Below, piece after piece: positions 16,438 through 24,984 of a stretch of DNA of 64,000 nt; position 1 is the first letter of the stretch, and every line of letters starts with the position of its first letter. Below the pieces are notes generated by a model. It was not told the origin of the DNA. It made no database searches and saw nothing but the letters and a program-made list of their open reading frames with translations. The position numbers were made by a program, and so were the translations under genes. This stretch comes from Roseovarius nitratireducens (GTDB taxonomy: Bacteria > Pseudomonadota > Alphaproteobacteria > Rhodobacterales > Rhodobacteraceae): positions 176,001-240,000 of the forward strand of contig NZ_PDNI01000074.1 in the NCBI RefSeq assembly GCF_002925845.1, in the 5' to 3' direction.

Positions 16438-16635
16438 TCAAGCGCCCAGCGCCTTGGCCGCCCATACCAGCGCGAGCCCGATTATCAGGGCCAGCAGTCC
16501 CATCAGGCGACGCACCTCGGGCGGGAACGCCGCCAGCGCAACCAGCATCTGGTCAATGAGCGAAGGGGCCAGCGCATAGACCAGCCCCTCCACGATCAGC
16601 ACCAGCCCGAGGGCCAGAAGCGCGGTTTCGATCAT
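16438..16635 (-). CDS. DUF2065 membrane protein
   Basis: A 65-residue inner-membrane protein of the DUF2065 family, with two hydrophobic helices (about 4-22 and 43-62) and the conserved GLVLIVEGLVYALAP start and FPPEVRRLMGLLALIIGL middle. Function unknown; it regularly follows hflC. Its ATG overlaps the hflC stop (16632-16635), indicating coupled expression with the HflKC complex. Confidence 0.82.
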   Translation of the reverse strand: MIETALLALGLVLIVEGLVYALAPSLIDQMLVALAAFPPEVRRLMGLLALIIGLALVWAAKALGA

Positions 16636-17510
16636 TCCTGCACGTTGCCCGAGCGCAGGTAATCGAAGAACTCGCTGTCGGGCGTCATCACCATCGAGGA
16701 ATTGCTGCCCTGAAGCGCATTTTCATAGGCTTGGAGCGAGCGGTAGAAGGCAAAGAACTCGGTGTCCGCCCCGTATGCCTCGGCATAGACCGCGTTGCGA
16801 GTGGCATCGGCCTCGCCGCGGATCACCTGTGCCTCGCGCTCGGCATCCGACACCGTTTCGGTCACCGTCCGGTCGGCCTGCGCGCGCACGCGCTGCGCCG
16901 CCTCGTTACCACGGGCAATCTCGTCGGCGGCCTCGCGCTCTCGCTCGGCCCGCATCCGTGCGAACGTGGCTTCGAGGTTCTGGTCGGGCAGGTTGGTCTG
17001 CTTCAACCGCACGTCCACGATTTCGAGGCCAAGTCCCTCGGCGCTGGTACGCGCCTGCGCGCGGATGCGACGCGCCAGATCGCCGCGTTCCGGCGACAGG
17101 ATCGAATCGGATGTCACTTGGTCGGCCCCCAGCACCTCGCGGATCTGCGCATTGAGCACCGACGAGAGCCGGTCCTCGGCCAAGGCCATGCCACCGATGC
17201 CGACCGCTTGCCGGAACTGCACCACGTCGCGAATGCGGTAGCGGGCAAAGGCATCGACGATGAGCCGGCGGTCGTCCGACGGCGTCACCTCGATCGTGTC
17301 GGTGTCGAGCGACAGGATGCGGTCGTCATAGCGCACCACCTCCTGGATGAAGGGGATCTTGAAGTTGAGCCCCGGGTTCTCGTGAACAGCCTTGATCTGG
17401 CCGAATTGCAGCACCAGTGCATTCTCGCGCTCGTCCACCACGAAGATCGACGAGAGCCCGAGGAAGCCAACCACCACGAGGAACGGGATGAGAAATTTGA
17501 TCTTGCCCAT
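16632..17510 (-). CDS. hflC: Protease modulator HflC
   Basis: A 292-residue SPFH/prohibitin-family protein. One N-terminal membrane helix (residues 5-25), then the band-7 domain (VVDERENALVLQFGQIK onward) and a long charged coiled coil (FARMRAEREREAADEIARGN). With HflK it forms a membrane cage around FtsH that modulates its proteolysis. It lies 4 bp after hflK and overlaps the DUF2065 gene. Confidence 0.92.
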   Translation of the reverse strand: MGKIKFLIPFLVVVGFLGLSSIFVVDERENALVLQFGQIKAVHENPGLNFKIPFIQEVVRYDDRILSLDTDTIEVTPSDDRRLIVDAFARYRIRDVVQFRQAVGIGGMALAEDRLSSVLNAQIREVLGADQVTSDSILSPERGDLARRIRAQARTSAEGLGLEIVDVRLKQTNLPDQNLEATFARMRAEREREAADEIARGNEAAQRVRAQADRTVTETVSDAEREAQVIRGEADATRNAVYAEAYGADTEFFAFYRSLQAYENALQGSNSSMVMTPDSEFFDYLRSGNVQE

Positions 17511-17514
17511 GATC

Positions 17515-18660
17515 TCAGTTTCCTTCGCTTGTCGTGGTGTTGCGGCGCAACTCGTTCAGCGGCAGGTAGGGCACGACACTGCTGCCCCCCTCGCTTCCGA
17601 CGATGGACTGGTCGAGGATCGTCTTGTCGATATCGCCCAGCACCTGTTCCATCCGCTCGAGGTAGAGGCGCTTGCGGGTGACCTCGGGGGCCTTGGTGTA
17701 TTCCGTCAGGACCGAGGTGAAGCGGCTCGCGTCACCGCGGGCCTCGTTGACCACGCGGGCCCGGTAGCCTTCGGCCTGGGCGAGGATCTGCGCGGCTTCA
17801 CCGCGCGACTCCGCCAGCACCCGGTTGGCATAGGCGTCGGCCTGCCGTTGCAGACGGTCGCGCTCCTGCTCGGCGGCTTGCACCTCGCGGAACGCGTCGA
17901 TCACCTCGCGCGGCGGGTCGGCCTTGTCGAGGTTGACACGCACGATACGGATGCCGCTCTCGTACTCGTCCAGCGTCGCCTGGATGTTCTCTATCGCGCT
18001 GTCTGCGATGATCCCGCGATCGCGGTTGAGGATCGGCCCGAGGTTCGATGCGGCGATGATCTCGCGCATCACCGATTCCGACACCGCCTGCACCGTCAGT
18101 TGCGGATCGCGAATGTTGAACAGGAGCTTGGACGGGTCAGAGATGTTCCAGACCACCTGGAAATTGATGTCCACGATATTGGCATCGGTGGTCAGCATCA
18201 GCCCCTCGTTGCCGACATTGCTGCGCTGGCCGATATTCTCGGTCCGCTCCGAGGTGACGTTGACGATGTCGTAGGTCGCCACCGGCCACGGCGCGAAATT
18301 GAGGCCGGGATTGCCGGTCGCGTAATACTCGCCGAGGAAAAGCTCGACCGATTGCTCCTCGGGCTTGACCGTGTAGACGCTGGCAAAAAGCCAGATTGCC
18401 ACGGCACCCAGCACCGCGAGGCCAATGGTGCCGCGACCGAATTGCGGACCGTCGCCGCCGCCACCGGCGCCGCCCCGGCCACCGCCGCCGCGACCGCCCA
18501 TCAGGACACGGAGTTGATCCTGCCCCTTGCGCACAAGCTCGTCGATTTCGGGGAGTTGCCCGCCTTCGGGGGGGCGCCTGCCGCCGCTTGGCGGGCGACG
18601 GTCGTCATCGCCGCCGCGATCGCCGCCACCGCCCCACGGGCCGCCATTATTTCCAGCCAT
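17515..18660 (-). CDS. hflK: FtsH protease modulator HflK
   Basis: A 381-residue HflK. Gly/Arg/Pro-rich cytoplasmic N-terminus (residues 1-75), one membrane helix (about 78-97), the band-7/SPFH domain (KPEEQSVELFLGEYY onward) and a coiled coil. Partner of HflC in regulating FtsH. The Gly-rich low-complexity N-terminus is usual for the family. First gene of hflK-hflC-DUF2065; 67 bases separate it from the glutathione reductase stop. Confidence 0.93.
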   Translation of the reverse strand: MAGNNGGPWGGGGDRGGDDDRRPPSGGRRPPEGGQLPEIDELVRKGQDQLRVLMGGRGGGGRGGAGGGGDGPQFGRGTIGLAVLGAVAIWLFASVYTVKPEEQSVELFLGEYYATGNPGLNFAPWPVATYDIVNVTSERTENIGQRSNVGNEGLMLTTDANIVDINFQVVWNISDPSKLLFNIRDPQLTVQAVSESVMREIIAASNLGPILNRDRGIIADSAIENIQATLDEYESGIRIVRVNLDKADPPREVIDAFREVQAAEQERDRLQRQADAYANRVLAESRGEAAQILAQAEGYRARVVNEARGDASRFTSVLTEYTKAPEVTRKRLYLERMEQVLGDIDKTILDQSIVGSEGGSSVVPYLPLNELRRNTTTSEGN

Positions 18661-18727
18661 GCTAACCTTCCCTTGCTTTTCCGCCTTTGGCGGACATGCT
18701 CTCTACCTGTGCGTGAACCCCAGAAAA

Positions 18728-20083
18728 TCAAGCGGTCCGCGCAGGCGTCTTCATCGTTACGATCTCTTCCGACATGGTCGGGTGCACCGCTACGGTGCGA
18801 TCGAAATCTTCCTTGGTCGCCCCCATCTTCACCGCGATCCCGGCCAATTGTATCATCTCGCCCGCACCGGGGGCGACGATATGACAGCCCAGCACGCGGC
18901 GTGTATCGGCGCAGACCACCAGCTTCATCAGCACCCGCGCGCCGCGCCCGGCAAAGCTCTCGCGCATGGGCTTGAACGAGGTGGCGTAGATCTCCACCGG
19001 CCCGCGCTCGCGGGCGTCCTCTTCGCTCAGGCCCACGGTGCCCATCTCGGGCTGGGTAAAGATCGCGGTGGGGATCAGGTCGTGGTCCACCGGCGTCGGG
19101 TTGCCGTTGAAGACGGTTTCCACAAAGGCCATGCCCTCGCGGATCGCCACAGGCGTGAGGTTGACCCGGTCGGTCACGTCGCCGATGGCGTAGATCGAGG
19201 GCACGCTTGTCTGGCTGTAGTCATCGACCACGATTTCGCCCTTGCGCCCAAGGTTCACCCCGGCCTCTTTCAGCCCCATGTCCCCCGTGTTGGGGGCGCG
19301 CCCGGTGGCGAACATCACCTCTTCGAACGTGGCCTCGGTGCCGTTTGTGGCGGTCACACGGTAGCCGCCCTCGAAGGGCTGCATTGCCTCGATATTGGTG
19401 CCGAGGTGCAGGTTCACCCCAGACTGGATCATCTCGTCCGACACAAGGCCCCGCGCCTCGCCGTCAAATCCGCGCAGGATCTGCGCGCCGCGGTAGAACT
19501 GCGTCACCTCTACGCCGAGGCCGTTGAGGATGCAGGCGAATTCGCAGGCGATATAGCCACCGCCGATGACAAGGATGGATTTCGGCAGCCGCTCGAGGCG
19601 GAAGATGTCGTCGCTTACCAGCGCGTGCTCGGCGCCGGGCAGATCGGCCCGGACGGGGTGGCCGCCGGCGGCAATCAGGATGTGCCGCGCGCTGACGCGC
19701 GTGCCATCGGCCAGCTCGACCGTATGTGGATCGGCGAGCCGCGCGCGCATGTCGAATGTTGTCACGCCATTATTGCTCAGGATGCCGCGATAAACGTCTT
19801 CGAGCCGGTCAAGCTCGGCATCGAGCTTGGCCCGGAACGCCGCCCAGTCAAAGCCGCCCGCGTGCACCGTCCAGCCATAGGCCAGCGCCTCGGCGATGGC
19901 TTCGGGGTATTCCGAGGCAAAGACCATCAGCTTCTTGGGTACGCAGCCGCGGATCACGCAGGTGCCGCCATAGCGGCTTTCCTCGGCGAGCGCCACGCGC
20001 GCGCCGCCCTGGGTCGCGACGCGCGCTGCGCGCACCCCGCCCGAACCGCCGCCAATCACGAAAAGGTCGTAGTCGAATGACAT
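18728..20083 (-). CDS. gor: Glutathione-disulfide reductase
   Basis: A 451-residue FAD-dependent pyridine nucleotide disulfide oxidoreductase. FAD motif GGGSGGVRAAR (11-21), redox-active pair C42-x4-C47 in GTCVIRGCVPKK (the variant with VIRG typical of alphaproteobacteria), NADPH motif GGGYIACEFA, and HPTMSEE near the C-terminus. It keeps glutathione reduced with NADPH in the cytosol. I start at 20083 (GGGAG upstream); the frame is open to 20116. Confidence 0.9.
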   Translation of the reverse strand: MSFDYDLFVIGGGSGGVRAARVATQGGARVALAEESRYGGTCVIRGCVPKKLMVFASEYPEAIAEALAYGWTVHAGGFDWAAFRAKLDAELDRLEDVYRGILSNNGVTTFDMRARLADPHTVELADGTRVSARHILIAAGGHPVRADLPGAEHALVSDDIFRLERLPKSILVIGGGYIACEFACILNGLGVEVTQFYRGAQILRGFDGEARGLVSDEMIQSGVNLHLGTNIEAMQPFEGGYRVTATNGTEATFEEVMFATGRAPNTGDMGLKEAGVNLGRKGEIVVDDYSQTSVPSIYAIGDVTDRVNLTPVAIREGMAFVETVFNGNPTPVDHDLIPTAIFTQPEMGTVGLSEEDARERGPVEIYATSFKPMRESFAGRGARVLMKLVVCADTRRVLGCHIVAPGAGEMIQLAGIAVKMGATKEDFDRTVAVHPTMSEEIVTMKTPARTA

Positions 20084-20164
20084 GCCAGTCGGCTCCCTAC
20101 CTTGCTCCGCCGACATATCTCAGCAACGCGGCAATGTGAAACCCCCAATCGTGACGCGAGAAAC

Positions 20165-20200
20165 AACGGGGCCGCGATCCTTTCGGAACGCGGCCCCGTT
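20165..20200 (-). terminator. Terminator of the atp Fo operon
   Basis: Perfect 12-bp stem AACGGGGCCGCG / CGCGGCCCCGTT with a 12-base loop, followed on the minus strand by TTGTTTCTC. It lies between atpF and gor. Confidence 0.7.
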
Positions 20201-20223
20201 GCGATGGCTTTCGCTTTGCGGCG

Positions 20224-20784
20224 TCAGTGCAGCTTGGATTCGACCTCGCCGATCGCCGCGTCGATGAGCGCGTCGCCGTCGGCGGCGCTCATCTGCTTGG
20301 CGATCACGTCGCGCGCGGCGGCGGTGGCCACGGCGATCGCCTGATCGCGCACGTCGCGCACGGCGCGCGCCTCGGCGCTGGCGATCTGGTCCTCGGCGGC
20401 CTGAAGCCGACGCGCGATCGAGCGCTTGATCTCTTCCTTGGCGTCGATGGCGGCCTGCTCGGCCTCCTCGCGGGCCTGCACGACGATGCGGTCGGCATGG
20501 TCCTGCGCCTCTTTCTGCTTGCGCTCGTAGCTGGCCAGCACCTTCTGCGCCTCTTCGCGCAGCTGGTGGGCCTCGTCGAGATCGGACCTGATAGACGCCG
20601 CGCGCTCGTCAAGCTTTGCGCCCAGCAAGCCTGGCACCTTGAGGTAGATCAGCACCCCTATGAAGATCAGGAACGCGATCAGCACCACGAAATTGGTGTT
20701 GAACAGCGAGAAGAACGGGCCGGACGCCGCGAAGGCCGGGCTGGCGGCGAGCGTGGCGGCGGCAGTCAGGGTCAGCTTGCGCAT
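20224..20784 (-). CDS. atpF: F0F1 ATP synthase subunit b
   Basis: A 186-residue Fo stalk subunit. After a short hydrophobic leader (LTLTAAATLAASPAFA), the membrane helix is near residues 30-50 (FVVLIAFLIFIGVLIYL), followed by a long charged coiled coil to the C-terminus that reaches the F1 delta subunit. Start at 20784 chosen because AAAGGA is eight bases upstream; an in-frame ATG at 20793 overlaps the b' stop as ATGA and is also possible. Last of atpI-B-E-X-F. Confidence 0.9.
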   Translation of the reverse strand: MRKLTLTAAATLAASPAFAASGPFFSLFNTNFVVLIAFLIFIGVLIYLKVPGLLGAKLDERAASIRSDLDEAHQLREEAQKVLASYERKQKEAQDHADRIVVQAREEAEQAAIDAKEEIKRSIARRLQAAEDQIASAEARAVRDVRDQAIAVATAAARDVIAKQMSAADGDALIDAAIGEVESKLH

Positions 20785-20789
20785 CGCAC

Positions 20790-21335
20790 TCATCCTTTCA
20801 TCCGGGCGTTCACGGCCGCGCTTACGCTGCGGCCGTCGGCCTTCTGGCCCATCGAGGCCACAAGCTCGGTGGTGACGTCCTTGGCCACCTCCTTGACGGC
20901 GTCGAGCGCGCCTTCGCGGATTTCGGCGATCTTCTTCTCGCCTTCGGCGGTCTTGGCCTTGATCTCGGCATCGGCCTCCTCGTTGGCGCGGTCGAGGTCT
21001 TTCTTGATCGAGGCCTTGGTCTCGGCGACAATCTTCTGCGCCTCGGCCTTGGCGTCGGCGAGCGCCTGCTTGTAGGCCTCTTCCGCCTCGGCTGCCTTGG
21101 ACTTGAGATCCTCGGCGGCGGCGAGATCGTTGGTGATGGTGCCCTGCCGCTCTGCCAGCACCGCCGCGATGCGCGGAAGCGCGATACGCGACAGGATGAA
21201 GTAGAGCACGACCAGCGCGATGGCGAGCCAGAATATCTGGTTGCCGAACCAGTCGCCGCAAAGCTGCGGCATTCCGACGGCACCGCCCCCGCTGTCGAGA
21301 CAGGCGCTTACGGCATCATGCGTTTCGGTTGCCAT
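20790..21335 (-). CDS. atpX: F0F1 ATP synthase subunit b'
   Basis: A 181-residue b' subunit, the second type of stalk subunit found in photosynthetic and many alphaproteobacterial ATP synthases that use a b/b' heterodimer. Membrane helix at about residues 32-50 ([19 protein letters not shown]), then a highly charged Ala/Lys/Glu coiled coil. Also written atpG in some genomes. Overlaps the region just upstream of atpF. Confidence 0.88.
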   Translation of the reverse strand: MATETHDAVSACLDSGGGAVGMPQLCGDWFGNQIFWLAIALVVLYFILSRIALPRIAAVLAERQGTITNDLAAAEDLKSKAAEAEEAYKQALADAKAEAQKIVAETKASIKKDLDRANEEADAEIKAKTAEGEKKIAEIREGALDAVKEVAKDVTTELVASMGQKADGRSVSAAVNARMKG

Positions 21336-21426
21336 GACAGACGTCCTCCCTCAGGAACTTTCCGCGAATTCCGGGTGGCAGGCAAGCATGGCCGCCACCC
21401 GGCCGCAAGGATCGGGCCCTGAGCGA

Positions 21427-21663
21427 TCAGACGGCGAACATCAGCAGAAGCGCGACGAGGAACGAGAAGATCCCGAGTGCTTCCGAGAACGCGATGCCGA
21501 TGAACATGGTCGCGATCTGGCCGCCGGCGGCCGACGGGTTGCGCAGCGCGCCCGACAGGTAGTTGCCGACGACGTGGCCCACACCGACGGCGGCGCCGCC
21601 CATGCCGGTACATGCCAGGCCTGCACCGATGTAAGCACCCATTTGAACGATATCGCCTTCCAT
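21427..21663 (-). CDS. atpE: F0F1 ATP synthase subunit c
   Basis: A 78-residue two-helix proteolipid forming the rotor ring. Helix 1 is Gly/Ala-rich ([21 protein letters not shown]), the polar loop is RNPSA, and helix 2 carries the proton-binding Glu in FSEALGIF. Spacing of 94 bases after atpB and 91 bases before atpX leaves room for RNA structures that could raise its translation, though I do not see a clear one. Confidence 0.93.
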   Translation of the reverse strand: MEGDIVQMGAYIGAGLACTGMGGAAVGVGHVVGNYLSGALRNPSAAGGQIATMFIGIAFSEALGIFSFLVALLLMFAV

Positions 21664-21757
21664 AGTGATCTCTCCTTACGCTGGAATTGGCATTGGTCTG
21701 TTGGTCGTCAGGCGGGCGAACCCGCCGCTTGTCTATGTCAGGGGCGCGTGGCCCGGC

Positions 21758-22540
21758 TTAGTGATGCGGATGCAGCGCGTCGCGCAGATACACGCAGGTC
21801 AGGATCGTGAACACGTAGGCCTGGATGAAGGCCACCAGCACCTCGAGCGCGTAGATGGCGGAGATCGCGAGGATCGACAGCGGCGTGACAAGGATGCCCA
21901 CCCCGACCGACAGCGCGATCATCGGCGCGAAGGCCGCGAACACCTTGATCACCGCGTGACCGGCCATCATGTTGCCCGCCAGACGGATGGAATGGCTGAC
22001 CGGGCGCACGAAGTAGGAAATCACCTCGATCAGCGCGAGGACCGGCCGCAGCGGCAGCGGCGCGGCGGTGATCCAGAACAGGCCCAGGAACCCCACGCCA
22101 TGCTTGACGAACCCCAGGATCGTCACCGTCAGGAAGACAAGCATCGCCAGCACCGCCGTCACCGCGATATGGCTCGTGGTGGTATAGGCCATCGGCAGCA
22201 GGCCGATGAAATTGGCGAAAACGATGAACATGAACAGCGTCATGATGTAGGGGAAAAACGGCAGCGCGTCCTTGCCCGCCACGTCCTCGACCATCTTGCG
22301 GATGAAGTCATAGGCCAGCTCGGCGATGGATTGGGTGCGCCCCGGCACGATCGCGCGCTTTGACGTGCCCAGCACCAGCAGCGCAAAGATCGCCGCCACC
22401 GCGATCGCCATCCACAGCGTGACGTTGGTCAGCGTGAACAGGCCCACGGCCCCGTCGCCGAACAGCGGTCGCACGATGAACTGATCCATCGGGTGGAACA
22501 CCAGCCCGCCGCTGTCGGCCCCTTGCGCTTCAGTCGCCAT
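21758..22540 (-). CDS. atpB: F0F1 ATP synthase subunit a
   Basis: A 260-residue polytopic stator subunit holding the proton half-channels; the essential Arg is in [12 protein letters not shown] and the last helices are [21 protein letters not shown]. The ATG at 22540 overlaps the atpI end by 11 bases (ATGGCGACTGA). Works with the c ring to couple proton flow to rotation in the inner membrane. Confidence 0.93.
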   Translation of the reverse strand: MATEAQGADSGGLVFHPMDQFIVRPLFGDGAVGLFTLTNVTLWMAIAVAAIFALLVLGTSKRAIVPGRTQSIAELAYDFIRKMVEDVAGKDALPFFPYIMTLFMFIVFANFIGLLPMAYTTTSHIAVTAVLAMLVFLTVTILGFVKHGVGFLGLFWITAAPLPLRPVLALIEVISYFVRPVSHSIRLAGNMMAGHAVIKVFAAFAPMIALSVGVGILVTPLSILAISAIYALEVLVAFIQAYVFTILTCVYLRDALHPHH

Positions 22541-22871
22541 CCTTCGCCCCTTCGTCTCCGCCCGAGCTGGGCGCATTCATGTCCTTGGCGAGCTCCGCCG
22601 CGCTGCGCATCATCGTCTTGATGCCCGCCGCGAGGCCCAGCAATGTGAACACGACAAGGAATACCGGCAATGTGCCGAACAGGCTGTCCAGCCCGTACCC
22701 CATGCCGAAGCCGATCAACAAACCGGCAACAAGCTCGATCACCATCCGCCAGCCATGCTGCGCCTGGCTGTAGTGCTCTTCCTGATGAGGGCGCTTTGTC
22801 TTGTCGCCTCGCAGCTTGGCGATCCGTGCGTCGAGCTGCCTGAGCCGCTCGCTGTCGTCTGGATCGGACAC
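22530..22871 (-). CDS. atpI: AtpI, ATP synthase assembly-related protein
   Basis: A 113-residue AtpI/Zn-transporter-like gene 1 protein: charged N-terminus ([16 protein letters not shown]), two membrane helices (about 44-62 and 68-88) with [18 protein letters not shown], and a polar C-terminus. AtpI assists c-ring assembly in other bacteria. First gene of the Fo operon; a promoter fits just upstream at 22900-22928. Confidence 0.85.
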   Translation of the reverse strand: MSDPDDSERLRQLDARIAKLRGDKTKRPHQEEHYSQAQHGWRMVIELVAGLLIGFGMGYGLDSLFGTLPVFLVVFTLLGLAAGIKTMMRSAAELAKDMNAPSSGGDEGAKDGD

Positions 22872-22899
22872 CTACGCCCCCTCTCGGAATCTGATGTAG

Positions 22900-22928
22900 G
22901 TGCTACGGTCAGAGGGAGCCGGAGTCAA
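22900..22928 (-). promoter_or_regulatory. Candidate housekeeping promoter of the atp operon
   Basis: On the minus strand TTGACT (22923-22928), a 17-bp spacer and TAGCAC (22900-22905), about 29 bases before the atpI ATG. The -35 is strong, the -10 weak. Confidence 0.45.
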
Positions 22929-23011
22929 GCGCGCGATCCGCGCAGGCGAAGTATGTTCAACCTATTGATATATTGAGTATTTTTGGAAAGGTGAATATGG
23001 GATAATTTCCC

Positions 23012-23049
23012 GGCGCGGCCGTCTAGTGCCCGTGGCGGGCGGCCGCGCC
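23012..23049. repeat. GC-rich inverted repeat between atpI and uspA
   Basis: Arms GGCGCGGCCG (23012-23021) and CGGCCGCGCC (23040-23049) are perfect inverses across an 18-base loop, next to an AT-rich tract (22965-23010). Possibly a terminator or structural element; no gene is visible here. Confidence 0.5.
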
Positions 23050-23053
23050 ATGT

Positions 23054-23069
23054 TCAACCGAACGGTTGA
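23054..23069 (-). terminator. Small hairpin after uspA
   Basis: Perfect palindrome TCAACCG-AA-CGGTTGA three bases past the uspA stop. It lacks a T-run, so termination is only a guess. Confidence 0.35.
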
Positions 23070-23072
23070 GTT

Positions 23073-23486
23073 TCAGCGCACCACGAAGACCGAGCACTTG
23101 GCGTGCTGAGCGATATAGCCGCCATGCGAGCTGAAAATATGCTCGAAAAAGCCCGGCTCGTGGCTGGCCATGATGACGAGGTCCGCGCCAACCTTGTCGA
23201 TCGCGTTCATCAGTTCCGCGGTGGTCTCGACCGCCGGGTCGTGCGCCATCAACGGATCGGCCTTCACCGTCACGCCGTATTTTTCGCGCAGGTCGTCCGC
23301 GAAGCCTTGCAACCGACTACCGAATTCCCGCGGTGTGTGCCCCAGCTCGCTGGGAAGCTCGCCACCCACGCTGACCACATCGATGCTCGCGCCGTAATGT
23401 TTGGCCATGTCACCGGCGACGTCGAGCGCCTTGGCAAGCGTGTCCTTATGAACCAGATCGACGGGAACCATGATTTTTGAGAACAT
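23073..23486 (-). CDS. Universal stress protein (UspA family)
   Basis: A 137-residue single-domain Usp: KIMVPVDLVH at the N-terminus, ADLVIMASHEPGFFEHIFSSHG and the C-terminal AKCSVFVVR, which is the nucleotide-binding region G-x2-G-x9-G(S) in degenerate form. ATP-binding type cannot be asserted. AAAGGAAAG lies upstream of the ATG. An FNR-box-like site at 23550-23563 is about 70 bases from the start codon, so induction at low oxygen is inferred. Confidence 0.85.
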   Translation of the reverse strand: MFSKIMVPVDLVHKDTLAKALDVAGDMAKHYGASIDVVSVGGELPSELGHTPREFGSRLQGFADDLREKYGVTVKADPLMAHDPAVETTAELMNAIDKVGADLVIMASHEPGFFEHIFSSHGGYIAQHAKCSVFVVR

Positions 23487-23549
23487 GTACTTTCCTTTCG
23501 CGTTTCCTGTTTGGTCTGCGGACCGTAACTGCCTCAGCCTGACATTGCC

Positions 23550-23563
23550 TTGCCTCAGATCAA
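23550..23563 (-). promoter_or_regulatory. FNR-box-like site before uspA
   Basis: TTGCC-TCAG-ATCAA (minus strand TTGAT-CTGA-GGCAA): one half-site perfect, the other with one change from TTGAT-N4-ATCAA. Its centre is about 70 bases upstream of the uspA ATG, compatible with activation at -41.5 and a 29-base leader. Confidence 0.55.
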
Positions 23564-23622
23564 ACCCCCTTTCCGGCCAAAATGCTGCGAAAAACGGCAT
23601 GTTTCGCCCCGAACGGGCGGTG

Positions 23623-24000
23623 ATGAGCGTTGACGCGAGCCGCCCCCTCGGGCTTAAGACCGGCATGGACAAGGCCCACGCCCTCGACATGGTCTTTGCC
23701 GCGCTCGCCGATCCCACGCGCCGCGCGATCCTCGCCATGTTGCTCGAGGACGACATGGCCGTGACCGACGTGGCCGAGCCCTTCGAGATGAGCCTCGCGG
23801 CGATTTCCAAGCATCTCGCGATCCTCACCCGCGCCGGGCTTATCAGCCAGGAGCGGCGCGGGCGCGTCAAGTGGTGCAAGCTGGAACCGGATGCACTGCG
23901 CGACGCCTCGATCTGGATGCAGGGCTTCGGCCAGTTCGAGGCGGTCCATCTCGACGCGTTCGAGCGGTTTCTCCGCGACGAGTTGCGCGATGATCCCTGA
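23623..24000 (+). CDS. ArsR-family transcriptional regulator
   Basis: A 125-residue winged-HTH protein: VFAALADPTRRAILAMLLED then MSLAAISKHLAILTRAGLIS (recognition helix) and RGRVKWCKLEPDALRDA. It has no ELCVCDL metal motif, so it belongs to the metal-independent branch. The start could also be the ATG at 23666 (MDKAHALD). Its last 11 bases overlap the GT61 gene, an unusual partner, which suggests shared expression. Confidence 0.8.
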   Translation: MSVDASRPLGLKTGMDKAHALDMVFAALADPTRRAILAMLLEDDMAVTDVAEPFEMSLAAISKHLAILTRAGLISQERRGRVKWCKLEPDALRDASIWMQGFGQFEAVHLDAFERFLRDELRDDP

Positions 24001-24967
24001 TCCCCGCCGACTGCCCCCGGCGCGTATCGAAACGGTGAGCGGCGCCATCCTCATGCCGATGGCACCGGGACACAGCCATGCCTGCGGCGTGCTCGACGCC
24101 CAAGGCCGTGCGGTCCCGGCTGCGCGCACGCGCATCGGCCCGCGCCGTTTCACCGCCGATCCCCTTGCGCCTGCGGACACGCCGGATGTCCTGCCGGGGT
24201 GCTGGCTCTATGCCGGGGTGGGGCGGCACCATTTCGGGCACTTCCTGCTCGAGGCGCTGCCACGGCTCTGGGCGCTCGACCATCCTGGCGCGCCGCGCCC
24301 CGACGGCATCGCGCTCGTCCCGATGGCCGGGCGCGATATCGCCGCCGTGCTCGCCCGTCGCCTCGGCCCGTTGCTCGATATCCTCGGGCAGGGGCTGCCG
24401 GTGCACCTGATCCAGCGGCCCACCCGTGTGGACGCGGCGCTCGTGCCCTCGCAAGGCTTTGGCCACCGCGAATGGAGCCACGGCACGCCGGAGGCCCGCG
24501 CCTACATGCGCCGCCATCTGCGTGCCGCCGTCGCCCCTGACGGTCCCGAGCGGCTCTATGTTTCGCGCCGCCGCCTCAAGAATCCTGAACAGCAGGTGCC
24601 CCACGAGCGGCGGATCGAAAAATGGATGTCGCGGGGGGGCTATGGCATCGTGCACCCCGAGCGCCACAGCATCGTTGAGCAGATCGCGTGCTACCGCGCC
24701 GCGCGGGTGATCGTCGGCCCCGACGGCTCGGCCTTTCACCTCGCGCCCTTCGTGATGGACACGGAGGCGCGCGTGGGCCTCATCCAGCGCCGTACAAGGC
24801 AAACGGCGTTCGAGGCCATCGTAGGGCAGGTCGCAGGCTTTGCCGGGATCACGCCATGGACTACCGCTGCGCTCGCCCGGCTGCCGGCGTCCGCGGAGGA
24901 CACGTCCACCCTGCCGCCCGAGCTTTACCAGCTACGCCGCGAATTGCAGGCGGCGCGCTTTCTCTGA
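23990..24967 (+). CDS. Glycosyltransferase family 61 protein
   Basis: A 325-residue protein of the GT61/DUF563 type: GRHHFGHFLLEALPRLWAL (the conserved H-x2-GHFL patch), ERLYVSRRRLKNP and ARVIVGPDGSAFHLAPF. GT61 enzymes transfer sugars, in bacteria probably to surface polysaccharides. The start at 23990 lies within the ArsR gene end, so it is translationally coupled. No signal peptide. Acceptor and donor are unknown. Confidence 0.75.
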   Translation: MIPDPRRLPPARIETVSGAILMPMAPGHSHACGVLDAQGRAVPAARTRIGPRRFTADPLAPADTPDVLPGCWLYAGVGRHHFGHFLLEALPRLWALDHPGAPRPDGIALVPMAGRDIAAVLARRLGPLLDILGQGLPVHLIQRPTRVDAALVPSQGFGHREWSHGTPEARAYMRRHLRAAVAPDGPERLYVSRRRLKNPEQQVPHERRIEKWMSRGGYGIVHPERHSIVEQIACYRAARVIVGPDGSAFHLAPFVMDTEARVGLIQRRTRQTAFEAIVGQVAGFAGITPWTTAALARLPASAEDTSTLPPELYQLRRELQAARFL

Positions 24968-24984
24968 GCGGGCATTTGCGCTGC

